Below, piece by piece: positions 18,110 to 24,935 of a DNA stretch of 47,050 nucleotides (position 1 is the first letter of the stretch; the number at the start of each line of letters is the position of its first letter). The notes under the pieces were generated by a model. That model did not search any database. It was not told the DNA's origin and saw only the letters and a list, made by a program, of their open reading frames with translations. Source of the stretch: Phycisphaerales bacterium. Lineage in GTDB: Bacteria; Planctomycetota; Phycisphaerae; Phycisphaerales; JAGLTS01. Made by a program: the position numbers and the translations under genes. The DNA lies in contig JAGLTS010000035.1 in NCBI GenBank assembly GCA_023135165.1, positions 1-47,050 of the forward strand, written 5' to 3'.

Positions 18110-19159
18110 ATGTCCGTTCCCGCCAATCAGCAATCGCCGACCATCGAGCGCTCCGCCCAGCAACGCACGCTCACACGCCACCCCAGACCGCTCGGCGGCG
18201 ACCCCACACGCTCCGCCCAACGCGACTCGGTCGTCAGCCTCACCGACATGATCCTCGACAATGCTGACGGCTCATCGCACGCAGCCGTCAGACGCAAGCC
18301 GGCATGGCTCAAGGTACGCGCTCCGCTTGGTCAGGGCTGCCTACAACTTAAGTGCATTGTCGATGAGCACGACCTCCACACTGTCTGTCAGGAAGCGTCG
18401 TGCCCCAACATGGGCGAGTGCTGGGCTCGCGGTGTCGCCACCATCATGATCCTTGGCGACATCTGCACACGGTCCTGCGGCTTCTGCAACATCAGAACGG
18501 GCAAGCCCGCCCCCGTTGACACAGACGAGCCGCGCCGCGTCGCCGAGTCCGTTCGTCTCATGGGACTTCGCCACATCGTCCTCACATCCGTCGACCGTGA
18601 TGAACTGCCCGACGGCGGGGCTGCGATCTGGGCGGAAACCATCGCACGGATACACGAACATTGCCCGCACACTTCCGTCGAAGTGCTCACGCCCGACTTC
18701 GCGGGTAGCCGGCACGCGCTGCAAACCGTCATCGACGCCAAGCCTGAGATCCTCGCACACAACATCGAAACCGTCGCTCGCATGTATCCCACGGTTCGTC
18801 CGCAGGCGGACTATCGGCGGTCGATTGAGTTCCTCCATCGCGTGCACGATGCGGGGCTTGTCACCAAGACCGGCATCATGGTCGGCATCGGCGAACGCGA
18901 TGACGAAGTGCTGCAACTCATGGATGACGTGCAGGCTGCGGCGCCGGTCCCGATCATCACGATCGGCCAGTACCTGCAACCGACGCGCAACCACTTGCCG
19001 ATCGCGCGCTGGGTCACGCCGGACACGTTCGACTGGTATCACCGGGAGGGCCTGTCGCGCGGTTTCCAGGTCGTCGAGTCGGGCCCGCTCGTACGCAGCA
19101 GCTACCATGCCGATGAACAAGCGGATAAGCTCAGCCCGCAGCGCCGGGAGGGTGCATGA
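18110..19159 (+). CDS. lipA: Lipoyl synthase
   Basis: LipA inserts two sulfur atoms into protein-bound octanoyl groups to make the lipoyl cofactor of 2-oxoacid dehydrogenases and the glycine cleavage system. Both iron-sulfur cluster motifs are visible: the auxiliary-cluster Cys93, Cys98 and Cys104 ([13 protein letters not shown]) and the radical SAM CxxxCxxC at Cys119, Cys123 and Cys126. The conserved C-terminal RSSYHA serine region follows. The protein is 349 residues. Its first ~60 residues are a non-conserved extension, and ATG at codon 47 is a possible alternative start. A TAGACT -10 box at 18098-18103 would place the transcription start on the ATG at 18110, hinting at a leaderless mRNA. 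A 44-residue membrane protein overlaps the stop codon. No lipB is seen nearby. Confidence 0.96.
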   Translation: MSVPANQQSPTIERSAQQRTLTRHPRPLGGDPTRSAQRDSVVSLTDMILDNADGSSHAAVRRKPAWLKVRAPLGQGCLQLKCIVDEHDLHTVCQEASCPNMGECWARGVATIMILGDICTRSCGFCNIRTGKPAPVDTDEPRRVAESVRLMGLRHIVLTSVDRDELPDGGAAIWAETIARIHEHCPHTSVEVLTPDFAGSRHALQTVIDAKPEILAHNIETVARMYPTVRPQADYRRSIEFLHRVHDAGLVTKTGIMVGIGERDDEVLQLMDDVQAAAPVPIITIGQYLQPTRNHLPIARWVTPDTFDWYHREGLSRGFQVVESGPLVRSSYHADEQADKLSPQRREGA

Positions 19160-19290
19160 AAGCAGATCGTCGAAGAACCCGCCTCAAGTTTCGGCTGATC
19201 TACATCGGCTTCGGCCTGGCTGTCATCGCCATCGCCGTCATCGCCGCGATCTACTGGAAAAACATGCTGGACAATGCCAGCACACTGTAG
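19156..19290 (+). CDS. 44-residue single-span membrane protein coupled to lipA
   Basis: The ATG overlaps the lipA stop as ATGA, suggesting translational coupling. The product has a strongly basic start ([13 protein letters not shown]), one clear transmembrane helix (about 15-33, rich in Ile, Ala and Val) and a short polar tail ending NASTL, giving an N-in topology by the positive-inside rule. I do not recognise a family. Its position suggests co-expression with lipoyl synthase, but a functional link is unproven. Confidence 0.6.
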   Translation: MKADRRRTRLKFRLIYIGFGLAVIAIAVIAAIYWKNMLDNASTL

Positions 19291-19360
19291 CCCAAGCCGG
19301 CGCGAAAGCCTGCCGATGAAACGGCGAACGGTCGCTTGCCACTGACTATGATGGTGATTC

Positions 19361-20257
19361 ATGCCGGTCCGCAAGATCAAGTCCGCTCTTCGCCGCTACC
19401 CCGCAGCCTTCGCGCGCTCGCTTGGGCGAACGGTGCGAGCGCCGCTGCCCAAGCCGAGGATGCGCGTGATCAGTCACGAGTTCTGGCGGAATCACGACAT
19501 CTGGCACGGACACCACTTCGCCGCGTCGTGGATCGGTCATTCGAGCGTGCTGATTCGACTCGGCGACTTGACGATCCTGACCGACCCGGTGTGGAGCGAA
19601 CGAATTGGAATGCGACTGGCCGGGCGAGTGTTCGGGCCTGAGCGACTGATCGAAACGCCCGGTCCGCTCGCGTCCATACCGCCGGTGGATCTGATCCTGC
19701 TCACGCACGCACACTTCGATCATCTCGATCGGCCGACGCTTCGTCGTCTCGTGTCGCCGCAAACGACGGTCATCACCGCATGGAACACGGGGCTGCTGAT
19801 TCCACGCGGTTTTTGCCAGGTGCGCGAGGTGCAGTGGGGGGCATGCACATCCGTCGGTTCCGTTCATGTGACCGCTTGGAAACCTGATCATTGGGGCGCG
19901 CGGAAGGTCTGGGATCGGTATCGCGGGTTCAATGCGTACGTCATCGAACACAAGGGCAGGCGGATCTTCTTCGCAGGCGACACAGCCGAGACGAGCGCGT
20001 TCGACGAGATCGGCTCGGTCGATCTGGCGATCATGGGCATCGGCGCGTACGAGCCGTGGGATGACGCGCACGCGACGCCGGAGCAGGTGTGGCGGATGGC
20101 GCGTCGCATGCCGGCGCGCTGGCTGCTGCCGGTCCATCATTCGACTTTCGAGTTAAGTGATGAGCCAATTGACGAGCCGATGCAGCGGCTGCTCCAGGCC
20201 GCGCCGGCTGACCGTGTGGTGTGCCGATCGGTCGGCGAATTGTTCACCGCAGCGTGA
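19361..20257 (+). CDS. Metallo-beta-lactamase-fold hydrolase (NAPE-PLD/UlaG-like)
   Basis: The 298-residue protein reads like the MBL-fold group containing N-acyl-phosphatidylethanolamine phospholipase D and UlaG. It has an early WIGHSSVLIRLGDLTILTDP strand pair, the metal-binding THAHFDHLD motif (about residues 125-133), an internal metal-ligand Asp in FFAGDTAE, and a late His in LPVHHSTF. No signal peptide or membrane span is visible. Substrate is not predictable; members hydrolyse phosphodiesters, lactones or thioesters. It lies 70 bp downstream of the small membrane protein gene and may be in the lipA transcript. Its end is followed by the phased T-tract element. Confidence 0.88.
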   Translation: MPVRKIKSALRRYPAAFARSLGRTVRAPLPKPRMRVISHEFWRNHDIWHGHHFAASWIGHSSVLIRLGDLTILTDPVWSERIGMRLAGRVFGPERLIETPGPLASIPPVDLILLTHAHFDHLDRPTLRRLVSPQTTVITAWNTGLLIPRGFCQVREVQWGACTSVGSVHVTAWKPDHWGARKVWDRYRGFNAYVIEHKGRRIFFAGDTAETSAFDEIGSVDLAIMGIGAYEPWDDAHATPEQVWRMARRMPARWLLPVHHSTFELSDEPIDEPMQRLLQAAPADRVVCRSVGELFTAA

Positions 20258-20327
20258 TGGACGACGTGCGGGGTGCGCACGGTCCCATGCGATGATCTCC
20301 CTCGAATGGGGGGGGCTTGTGGGTATG

Positions 20328-20455
20328 GTGCGCACGGAATCGCTGAAAACGTATTATCGGACTACAGTTTTGGGCGAGTTTTGGCCGGTTTTGGCTCGTT
20401 TCGGCGCGTTTTCGATCCGTTTCAGCCCGTTTTGGGTCGGTTTTGAGCGACATTT
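20328..20455 (-). repeat. Phased T-tract element with GTGCGCAC palindrome, copy 1
   Basis: Nine T3-4 tracts begin at 20368, 20379, 20389, 20399, 20409, 20420, 20430, 20441 and 20453, a 10-12 bp period that matches the DNA helix, so the segment should be strongly curved. The palindrome GTGCGCAC lies at 20328-20335, 32 bp before the first tract. An inverted second copy with nine tracts and the same palindrome spacing is at 41990-42114. The tracts encode nothing recognisable. It could bind a nucleoid or partition protein, act as a bent upstream promoter element, or be a recombination or insertion target. Confidence 0.7.
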
Positions 20456-20590
20456 CGAGGCTCGCTCGGCATCGCGCGCGCACGGGGTCGGTGGTGTGGC
20501 TGGAAGGCACGCAGCGCCGTGACCATGCGCACGCAGCGCGTCTTGCAGCTTCCGGGCGGACCAAACCTTGTGACGGCTCGCAGGTGATCT

Positions 20591-20680
20591 CCAACCCCCA
20601 CTTGATGCTGGACTCTCAGGCCGAGGCGGCGCATCATACATCGACATGATCGTCCGCCGTGACAAGGATGCGAACACCGC
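20591..20680 (+). repeat. Shared leader/N-terminal segment, copy 1
   Basis: This matches 38548-38635 at about 83% by eye. The similarity runs from about 55 bp before the start codon through the first ~12 codons, including CTGGACTC, GCGCATCAT and CATCGACATGATCG. In both copies the ATG lacks a Shine-Dalgarno sequence. The downstream proteins share only the N-terminal M-I-x-x-RDKDANT segment. Confidence 0.75.
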
Positions 20681-21776
20681 CCTGGACGCCGAGGCGGATG
20701 GCGAGTTGCTCCGAGACACGCCCAGTCGTCGCGGACGCAGCGCCTCAGCAGCTTGCGTCGCCCTGTGGCGAGCAAGACAACTCACCGTGGGGCGATGGCT
20801 CATTGCTGTGGGAGCAGCGGTTGCCCTGTGTGTTTTCGCCGCGCTGATAAGGTGCGATATCTGGCCGAACGGGGATGGGTCAGGCCAGGCGCTGAGCGCT
20901 CCGGAGCCACGTCTCATTGACATCACGATTGATGCGACTCACGGTATGCGGATGATCGGTATTGCGCCTGGCACATTTGTGATGGGGTCGTCGTACTACA
21001 CTCCCGAGGATGCGGAGATCCGCGGGTTCTTCGACTTCCTTGCTGACCGGGTAGCGAACGAAGGTCCCCGGCGTCGAACGACGATCACAAGGGCATTCTA
21101 CATCGCTGAGACGAAGACAACTGTTGATCTCTTCTGTTACTTCCTGAACGATGTGCCGGCGGCGCCGTATGTTCCGAATCCCGGATGGGCAGCCATCGAG
21201 ATCGTAGATGGGCGATACGTGCCAAAGCCCGATTGTGGCAATATCGCGGTCGGAGATGTTGACTGGGCGAGTGCAGCTATGTTTTGCGAGTGGCTGAGCA
21301 TGAAGACCGGCCATGTTTTTCGGCTGCCCACTGAAGCGGAATGGGCCTTTGCGGCCAGGGGCACAGAAGGTCGCATCCATCCGTGGGGGAACGTGCTCGA
21401 TCTGCGGAAGGAGTACGGCATTCTGGATCCCCACCGAACTGACCCGGCGCGGTATCCGAATCACTGGAACGGGCTAGCAGTTGGCGCCTTCCCTGATAAT
21501 GCAACGCCGGAGGGTGTGCTGGACATGGTCGGTTCGCCGGGCGAGTGGTGTGCGGACTACTACGCGCATTCATACGACCGGCGGCAGACCGTTGACCCAC
21601 AGGGACCGGCGAGTGGAACCGTGCGCGTACTCCGAGGACGGTTCTATGGTGCATCGAAACGCAACGCCGCAGATCCGCCTGCAATGGGCGGGGGCGTCTA
21701 CGGAGTACGTGTTGTGATGGAGGTGACGCCGGGCAACGGTGGGGTTGGCGAGGAAGGAGTCGATGACGAGAGCTGA
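20646..21776 (+). CDS. Membrane-anchored FGE/SUMF1-family protein
   Basis: The 376-residue product has a basic N-terminus and one transmembrane segment (about 50-68), followed by a formylglycine-generating-enzyme-like domain: GTFVMGSS, VDWASAAMFCEWLS, the hallmark RLPTEAEWAFAARG, HPWGN, and DMVGSPGEWCADYY in place of the usual DMxGNVWEW. The C-terminal RVLRG...YGVRVV is kept, but the catalytic Cys pair of true FGE is absent between them. It is therefore more likely a non-sulfatase-activating SUMF1 relative, possibly carbohydrate- or partner-binding. The start at 20646 is supported by conservation with the gene at 38601. The gene is followed by a secreted protein in the same direction. Confidence 0.85.
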   Translation: MIVRRDKDANTALDAEADGELLRDTPSRRGRSASAACVALWRARQLTVGRWLIAVGAAVALCVFAALIRCDIWPNGDGSGQALSAPEPRLIDITIDATHGMRMIGIAPGTFVMGSSYYTPEDAEIRGFFDFLADRVANEGPRRRTTITRAFYIAETKTTVDLFCYFLNDVPAAPYVPNPGWAAIEIVDGRYVPKPDCGNIAVGDVDWASAAMFCEWLSMKTGHVFRLPTEAEWAFAARGTEGRIHPWGNVLDLRKEYGILDPHRTDPARYPNHWNGLAVGAFPDNATPEGVLDMVGSPGEWCADYYAHSYDRRQTVDPQGPASGTVRVLRGRFYGASKRNAADPPAMGGGVYGVRVVMEVTPGNGGVGEEGVDDES

Positions 21777-21832
21777 TCCAGTCGGCAGATCTTCCGAAGA
21801 CAACTGTTCCATGTATGCAGGAGTTGAAACCA

Positions 21833-22525
21833 ATGCGACGTTTACTGTGGCCGACAGGCATAAGACACGTGTTGCTCTCTCTGTTACTGCTCCTGTTGCT
21901 GGCCGCTTCGCAGCATGTGCAGACGACTCTCGCAGAGCCGGACACAAGCGGGACGGCGCCGCCGGCATCGGCGTCACTGCCCGAAGTTGGAGCTGATGTC
22001 CCGTGTATCGCGCTCCTGAGATTCACTTGGGGCCGGGGCGATCGAGTCTTTGGGTTCGCACCTGAGCTCGTCATATGGGAGGATGGTGTCATTCTGTCCG
22101 CTACCGTTGAGCAGGCAGGGCGAACGAGGGCGAGCTGGCAAGGGCGTCTCAGTGAGGAGGCGTTGCGTGCTCTTCGCCAGGAAATGCTGCATTATGGCGC
22201 AGCTCACGAGCGCGACAGATACAACTACACCATGCCGGGGTGTTCATACCGCGTGATTGCAGTGCGTAACGCCGGCGAGTGGCATGTCATGAGGTGGGAT
22301 GAGGTCATCATGCCGGGCTGGGGGTGCGGGAAGCCGACTGAGGAGTATCGACAGTTTGTTGCGGATTGGATGCAACTGCGCATTACGCTGGCCTCAGTCA
22401 AGGGGCAGCGGACTCAGCGGATCAAGGCAGGTGAGCAGGTTCGTGGCATCTCGGTCGACGATGACGGCGCCGTTGTCTGGAGCGCGTATCCGCGCACTTG
22501 GTGGAGGAAGGCGACGGAGAAATAG
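21833..22525 (+). CDS. Secreted protein of unknown function
   Basis: ATG 21833 is chosen over 21815 because AGGAG (21819-21823) lies 9 nt upstream. The 230-residue product has a clear signal peptide (MRRLLWPTGIRHVLLSLL..., with cleavage plausible near Ala-Ser-Gln or after LAEP). The mature part includes Trp/Tyr-rich segments (LRFTWGRGDRVFG, YNYTMPGCSYRVIAV, MPGWGCG) with two well-spaced Cys pairs that may form disulfides. I recognise no family. It starts 56 bp after the FGE-like gene and may share its transcript. Base composition is slightly less GC-rich than in the housekeeping genes. Confidence 0.75.
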   Translation: MRRLLWPTGIRHVLLSLLLLLLLAASQHVQTTLAEPDTSGTAPPASASLPEVGADVPCIALLRFTWGRGDRVFGFAPELVIWEDGVILSATVEQAGRTRASWQGRLSEEALRALRQEMLHYGAAHERDRYNYTMPGCSYRVIAVRNAGEWHVMRWDEVIMPGWGCGKPTEEYRQFVADWMQLRITLASVKGQRTQRIKAGEQVRGISVDDDGAVVWSAYPRTWWRKATEK

Positions 22526-22564
22526 GTGTGCTCGGTGGAGAGAACAAGGCGATAAGCGCATCAC

Positions 22565-22639
22565 GTGAATCCGAGGTATCGACATGAGACCCTGCGGCCG
22601 TACGTGCTCAGGAGCCTGTCCATGGTGACGGAAGTATGA
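22565..22639 (+). CDS. Possible 24-codon GTG leader ORF overlapping the next gene
   Basis: GTG at 22565 opens a 24-residue frame whose TGA overlaps the ATG of the 22636 gene as ATGA, a coupling arrangement. Just upstream (22546-22560) is a diverged copy of the AAGGnGATAAG element seen at both ends of the radical SAM gene. In another frame 22584-22628 encodes MRPCGRTCSGACPW. Either frame could be chance; no conservation can be tested here. Confidence 0.2.
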   Translation: MNPRYRHETLRPYVLRSLSMVTEV

Positions 22640-23133
22640 ATCCAGGCTATCAACCAAGCGAGTTCGATGCATGCTATGAGTTTCTCATCAAGCATGTAGG
22701 CTTCTATCTATTCCCCGAGCTGGGTAGTTTTAGCACACTGGAGGAGCAGATTGCGGCCGGTTCTGTCGCGGGGCTACCCACATCGTATCGGGTGTTATTG
22801 GTGACTATGATTGTGATTGGCTTTCCGATTGCAGTGGTCTTCGGCTATGTTGGCCTCGGTTTACTCATTGGCTTTCATCATAGTTCTCCGTTCTTGTCAT
22901 GGGCGGGTAATCTCGGATCAGTTTCCAAAGCGCTCGCTGGAATGGGCCTGCTATTGGCAGCGATCCTTGCGATTGCAATCTCACTGAATTTACCGTGGTT
23001 CTTATACCGCCACGAGCATCGGCGACGGCTGCGGCTTGTTGCAAAGAGGGAATGCCCCATCTGTGGCGGCCACCTGGTTTCCGAGATCACCGATGGCTGT
23101 TATCGGTTCCGCTGCACCGGATGTGGTCGATAG
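22636..23133 (+). CDS. Two-span membrane protein with C-terminal zinc ribbon
   Basis: The 165-residue protein has two transmembrane segments (about 53-80 and 100-124), then a basic stretch (RHEHRRRLRLVAKRE) and a C-terminal zinc ribbon CPICGG...CTGCGR with Cys140, Cys143, Cys160 and Cys163. Membrane proteins with such terminal ribbons are frequent in Phycisphaerae-type genomes; their role is unknown to me. The ribbon should be cytoplasmic by the positive-inside rule. The gene may be coupled to a short upstream frame. A weak G/C-stem hairpin follows the stop codon. Confidence 0.75.
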   Translation: MNPGYQPSEFDACYEFLIKHVGFYLFPELGSFSTLEEQIAAGSVAGLPTSYRVLLVTMIVIGFPIAVVFGYVGLGLLIGFHHSSPFLSWAGNLGSVSKALAGMGLLLAAILAIAISLNLPWFLYRHEHRRRLRLVAKRECPICGGHLVSEITDGCYRFRCTGCGR

Positions 23134-23313
23134 ATGGTTAGGGGTGCTTTGTGCGCTTAACCCCGAATCTTGATCCAAGCAGAGAGTGAGTATTTGGGCG
23201 AGATGCCGCTCATTGGACAGCCTGGCTCACGTACTCGCCGGTGTTCGTGCAGATTCCGATGAGCTCACAGTTGTGATCGATGTTGCCGACTTTTACAACC
23301 GTGTCTCGACTGA

Positions 23314-23340
23314 GGCGGGGAAAGGGGATAAGTACATAAA
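23314..23340 (+). repeat. 27-bp direct repeat before the radical SAM gene
   Basis: It matches 24326-24352 at 24 of 27 positions, with the shared core AAGGnGATAAGTACAT. The two copies are 1012 bp apart and bracket exactly one gene. A weaker version of the core occurs at 22546-22560. The purine-rich part can act as a Shine-Dalgarno for the small frames that start at the repeat ends. Confidence 0.75.
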
Positions 23341-23357
23341 TGCACGCTTATCCCCTT
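23322..23357 (+). promoter_or_regulatory. 11-bp leader hairpin upstream of the radical SAM gene
   Basis: AAGGGGATAAG (23322-23332) pairs perfectly with CTTATCCCCTT (23347-23357) around a 14-nt loop that contains the ATG of a 15-codon frame. The stem sequesters that frame's ribosome binding site, so it could control leader translation and, through it, the gene at 23398. Confidence 0.5.
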
Positions 23358-23387
23358 ATCGCTCTCCTTTTCGCCCACGATTCATAG
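23340..23387 (+). CDS. Putative 15-residue leader peptide
   Basis: ATG 23340 follows the purine block AAAGGGG (23321-23327) at 12 nt and encodes MHAYPLIALLFAHDS. Its TAG stop overlaps the AGGAG ribosome binding site (23386-23390) of the radical SAM gene, an arrangement that often couples translation. It could instead be fortuitous. Confidence 0.3.
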   Translation: MHAYPLIALLFAHDS

Positions 23388-23397
23388 GAGCACAGAC

Positions 23398-24303
23398 ATG
23401 GAACTGTCAGGGATACATCTCCTGTTGACGTACCAGTGCAACTTCGAATGCGATCACTGCTTTGTCTGGGGTAGCCCGTTCCAGAGCGGTACCATGAGAT
23501 TACGGGATATCGAGAATATACTGCGCCAGTCTCAGGAGCTTGGTGCGGTCGAATGGATCTACTTCGAGGGCGGTGAGTCCTTCCTCTACTACCCGATCCT
23601 TCTCAAAGGGGCGCAGATCGCGGCTGATATGGGCTTCTCTGTAGGCATCGTGTCGAATGCGTACTGGGCCACTGACGCCGAAGATGCCTACGTGTGGCTG
23701 GAGCCATTTGCGGGGATTGTCCAGGATCTATCACTCAGCGTTGATGCCTATCACGGCGACGAGGACTCGAGCGTTCAGGCACAGCGCGCCTGCACAGCCG
23801 CCGAGAGACTGGGAATCCCAACCAGCGTGATCAGCATCGCCCAGCCTGATCTGGCACAGACGACTTCGGCGGTCGGGCAGCTTCCAGCCGGAGAGTCAAC
23901 GATCATGTATCGGGGGCGGGCGGCGGAGAAGCTCGCCTCTCAGACTCAGCATAAGCCTTGGGATCAGTTCACCTCGTGCCCGCACGAGGATCTACGGGAA
24001 CCTGGAAGGGTGCATGTGGATCCGTTCGGGAACGTGCACATCTGTCAAGGGATTTCGCTGGGCAACCTCTTTCAGACCCCTCTGCGCGAGATATGTGCGA
24101 TGTACGATTCTGATGCCCATCCCATCACGGGGCCGCTGCTGGCCGGTGGACCCGCAGAGCTCGTGCGACATTTTGCTCTGCGTCACGTAGAGAGCTATGC
24201 CGACGCATGCCACCTGTGCTGTGAAGCCCGTAAGGCGCTGCGCCCGAAGTTCGCGGAGATCCTGGCGCCGGATCAGATGTACGGCGTGTTCAACGAGCGG
24301 TGA
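23398..24303 (+). CDS. Radical SAM protein with SPASM-like C-terminus
   Basis: The 301-residue protein has the SAM-cluster motif CNFECDHC (Cys14, Cys18, Cys21) and the GGE motif (YFEGGES, 56-62). A C-terminal Cys-rich part (Cys194, Cys216, Cys271, Cys274, Cys275), with VHVDPFGNVHICQG and YADACHLCCEARKAL, resembles SPASM/twitch auxiliary-cluster domains. Such enzymes often modify peptides (RiPP maturases, sactionine or PqqE-like) or act as sulfatase maturases, but no substrate is certain. AGGAG lies 7 nt before the ATG. The gene is bracketed by 27-bp direct repeats, preceded by a hairpin and a tiny leader frame, and followed by a 42-residue Cys-containing frame. This arrangement suggests a self-contained, possibly acquired cassette. 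Function is unknown. Confidence 0.85.
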   Translation: MELSGIHLLLTYQCNFECDHCFVWGSPFQSGTMRLRDIENILRQSQELGAVEWIYFEGGESFLYYPILLKGAQIAADMGFSVGIVSNAYWATDAEDAYVWLEPFAGIVQDLSLSVDAYHGDEDSSVQAQRACTAAERLGIPTSVISIAQPDLAQTTSAVGQLPAGESTIMYRGRAAEKLASQTQHKPWDQFTSCPHEDLREPGRVHVDPFGNVHICQGISLGNLFQTPLREICAMYDSDAHPITGPLLAGGPAELVRHFALRHVESYADACHLCCEARKALRPKFAEILAPDQMYGVFNER

Positions 24304-24312
24304 GAGGGATCA

Positions 24313-24340
24313 TCTCACCTTCGTAGGCGGGAAAAGGTGA
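24313..24340 (+). terminator. Hairpin after the radical SAM gene
   Basis: TCACCTT and AAGGTGA pair over 7 bp, beginning about 10 nt after the stop codon and using part of the second direct repeat. There is no U-run. It could attenuate read-through or hide the ribosome binding site of the small frame at 24348. Confidence 0.35.
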
Positions 24341-24352
24341 TAAGTACATGAA
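24326..24352 (+). repeat. 27-bp direct repeat after the radical SAM gene
   Basis: This is the second copy of the repeat at 23314-23340, differing at three positions. The copy places AAAAGGTGAT 7 nt ahead of an ATG at 24348, so it looks like a translation-initiation region as well as a repeat. Confidence 0.75.
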
Positions 24353-24476
24353 GTGGATCTGCTTCTGCATGGACTACCCCAGATGGCTTGACAAGGTGGT
24401 GACGATGACGGGTCGCCTGGGGTGTGGGTTCGCAGTACGGCTGGGGTCCTATGATCGCATCCGGGATCTGCGTTAG
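24348..24476 (+). CDS. Possible 42-residue Cys-containing peptide next to the radical SAM gene
   Basis: ATG 24348 follows AAGGTGAT at a good distance. The frame encodes a basic 42-residue peptide starting MKWICFCMDYPRW and containing Cys5, Cys7 and Cys30; it ends at TAG 24474-24476. It lies 45 bp after the radical SAM stop codon. Small Cys peptides beside radical SAM/SPASM enzymes are often their substrates, so it is a candidate precursor. It has no evident leader/core layout and could be chance or the remnant of a broken gene. Confidence 0.35.
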   Translation: MKWICFCMDYPRWLDKVVTMTGRLGCGFAVRLGSYDRIRDLR

Positions 24477-24709
24477 TGTGAGGTTGATGATGGAGCGAGT
24501 TGCATTTCGTTGTCCGAGCTGCTCCACGCTGATGGCGACGACACCTCGCTCTGCGTGGGCGGTGACGGTTGATGGGGCGCGACCTGCGGCTCGGGGGTGG
24601 TGCGATGGTCGTTGACGGGAAACGCGACGGGTGATTCGCGCGGGCGCGACCAACGGTCGCGGCTTTGTGGGTGCGACACTGTTGTCTTGGCTCGTTTTCT
24701 GTCGGCTCC
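24477..24709. other. Intergenic region before the dispersed repeat
   Basis: No clear gene is present. A 42-codon frame from ATG 24487 contains one CxxC but lacks a second Cys pair and any family resemblance, so I do not call it. Confidence 0.35.
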
Positions 24710-24812
24710 GCCGCATCCACGCGCGGGCGACGAAGGCAACACGCCTCAAGGCCGGCTGAGGCCGCGATGACCCGCTCACGCTGTCCACGGGATGACTTTT
24801 GTGATTGCCCTG
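24710..24812 (+). repeat. Dispersed ~100-bp repeat, copy B
   Basis: This is the counterpart of 297-395 in direct orientation. It ends just before the promoter of rpsD. The AGGC...GCCT hairpin is retained despite changes in its loop, which is weak support for an RNA structure. Confidence 0.75.
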
Positions 24813-24834
24813 CCTGGCCTGAACGGATGGATGC

Positions 24835-24863
24835 TTGACACTTCCGTCGCGGTCTGGTCTACT
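24835..24863 (+). promoter_or_regulatory. Sigma-70 promoter of rpsD
   Basis: A perfect TTGACA (24835-24840) is followed by a 17-bp spacer and TCTACT (24858-24863), which matches four of six -10 bases. The leader before rpsD would be about 65 nt. Confidence 0.6.
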
Positions 24864-24935
24864 GCTCGGCTCGATCACGCCCCGATTGGCCGGGGCTGTG
24901 TTGTTCTTGTGCTCTGAAAGAGGACTGATCGCACA

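Noticed and set aside
20360..20460. Phased T-tracts considered as a CRISPR array or simple microsatellite
   Set aside because: Units are only 10-11 bp, spacers are absent and the units differ outside the tracts, so neither description fits.
24487..24615. 42-codon frame with a CxxC (MMERVAFRCPSCSTL)
   Set aside because: It has only one CxxC pair, no second zinc half-site, a weak ribosome binding site and no recognisable family.
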